Assembly: GCA_024235695.1 (NCBI GenBank) | Contig: JACKLX010000025.1 | Location: 1 to 37,121, forward strand | DNA: 37,121 bases | DNA from: Accumulibacter sp. | GTDB lineage: Bacteria > Pseudomonadota > Gammaproteobacteria > Burkholderiales > Rhodocyclaceae | Reading direction: 5' to 3' | Part shown: positions 36,960 through 37,121 of the stretch, piece after piece | How the letters are laid out: each line of letters starts with the position of its first letter | Numbering within the stretch: position 1 is the first letter of the stretch | Notes under the pieces: model-generated | What the model saw: only the letters and a program-made list of their open reading frames with translations | Database searches by the model: none | Told to the model about the DNA's origin: nothing | Made by a program: the position numbers and the translations under genes

Positions 36960-36988
36960 TGGCCAACTGGCACTGGATGCGCTAAACT
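36960..36988 (+). promoter_or_regulatory. Probable promoter of tRNA-Val
   Basis: TGGCCA (36960-36965) and TAAACT (36983-36988) are 17 bases apart. A GC-rich discriminator (CGCGCC) follows, as is common for stable-RNA promoters under stringent control. The tRNA begins 28 bases after the -10 element. Confidence 0.5.
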
Positions 36989-37015
36989 CGCGCCTCCATG
37001 CGTAGGTCACGCGAC

Positions 37016-37091
37016 GGGTGCTTAGCTCAGTTGGTAGAGCGCTAGCCTTACAAGCTGGATGTCGGCGGTTCGAGACCGTCAGCACCCACCA
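37016..37091 (+). tRNA. tRNA-Val (anticodon TAC)
   Basis: The 76 bases fold as a complete cloverleaf. The acceptor stem GGGTGCT pairs with AGCACCC, the D stem is GCTC/GAGC, and the anticodon stem is CTAGC/GCTGG around loop CTTACAA. The T arm is GGCGG-TTCGAGA-CCGTC. The 3' CCA is encoded (37089-37091). Anticodon TAC reads GTA and GTG, and other GTN codons when modified. Valine tRNA genes after lon are common in betaproteobacteria, often followed by further tRNAs beyond this window. Confidence 0.97.
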
Positions 37092-37121
37092 GCAAGCGCG
37101 CGAGAGGTCCTGCGGGAATTG

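Overview
The window is GC-rich and gene-dense. It reads as a chromosomal segment of a betaproteobacterium, plausibly Rhodocyclales and similar to Candidatus Accumulibacter. That placement is inferred from the tig-clpP-clpX-lon-tRNA-Val block and the style of the proteins; no 16S or other marker gene is present.

Layout. (1) 1-8828 is a signalling block. On the minus strand lie a CheB-CheR-PAS protein cut by the left edge, a histidine kinase, a single-domain-type response regulator, a receiver/HD-GYP protein and a receiver-PAS protein. A plus-strand DUF3391/HD-GYP protein lies between them. The three receivers share a KPW[N/D]D signature and look like relatives. (2) 8901-14146 (minus) is a tight three-gene operon: a patatin-like phospholipase, a 996-residue protein ending in an atypical CHAT (caspase-like) domain, and a ComEC-like metallo-beta-lactamase-fold hydrolase. 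(3) Across a 373-base divergent region, 14520-23291 (plus) carries a PAS-PAS histidine kinase, a metacaspase-like peptidase and a 1958-residue protein with two alpha/beta-hydrolase domains, a canonical CHAT protease domain and a TPR-like tail. (4) 23378-28111 holds a DUF1254/DUF1214 lipoprotein (minus), a TIR/deoxyribosyltransferase-like protein with TPRs and a Rossmann-like C-terminus (plus), and an exported ParBc_2-family protein (minus). (5) 28278-30231 (minus) is a translationally coupled operon: a small periplasmic protein, a ferric-reductase-type flavocytochrome and a membrane-anchored cytochrome b5-like protein. (6) 30927-36761 (plus) is the protein quality-control cluster tig, clpP, clpX, lon. 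It has a good sigma70-type promoter before tig, a near-consensus heat-shock promoter before lon and an intrinsic terminator after lon. A complete tRNA-Val (anticodon TAC) follows at 37016-37091.

The most interesting part is 8901-27104. Three caspase-fold proteases (two CHAT, one metacaspase-like), three predicted lipid or ester hydrolase domains (patatin and two alpha/beta hydrolases), an MBL-fold hydrolase and a TIR-like/TPR protein sit together with a dedicated PAS histidine kinase. Domain combinations of this sort are known from bacterial conflict and programmed-cell-death systems. The particular assembly here could be an uncharacterised immunity or self-destruction system; that is inference from domains and neighbourhood only.
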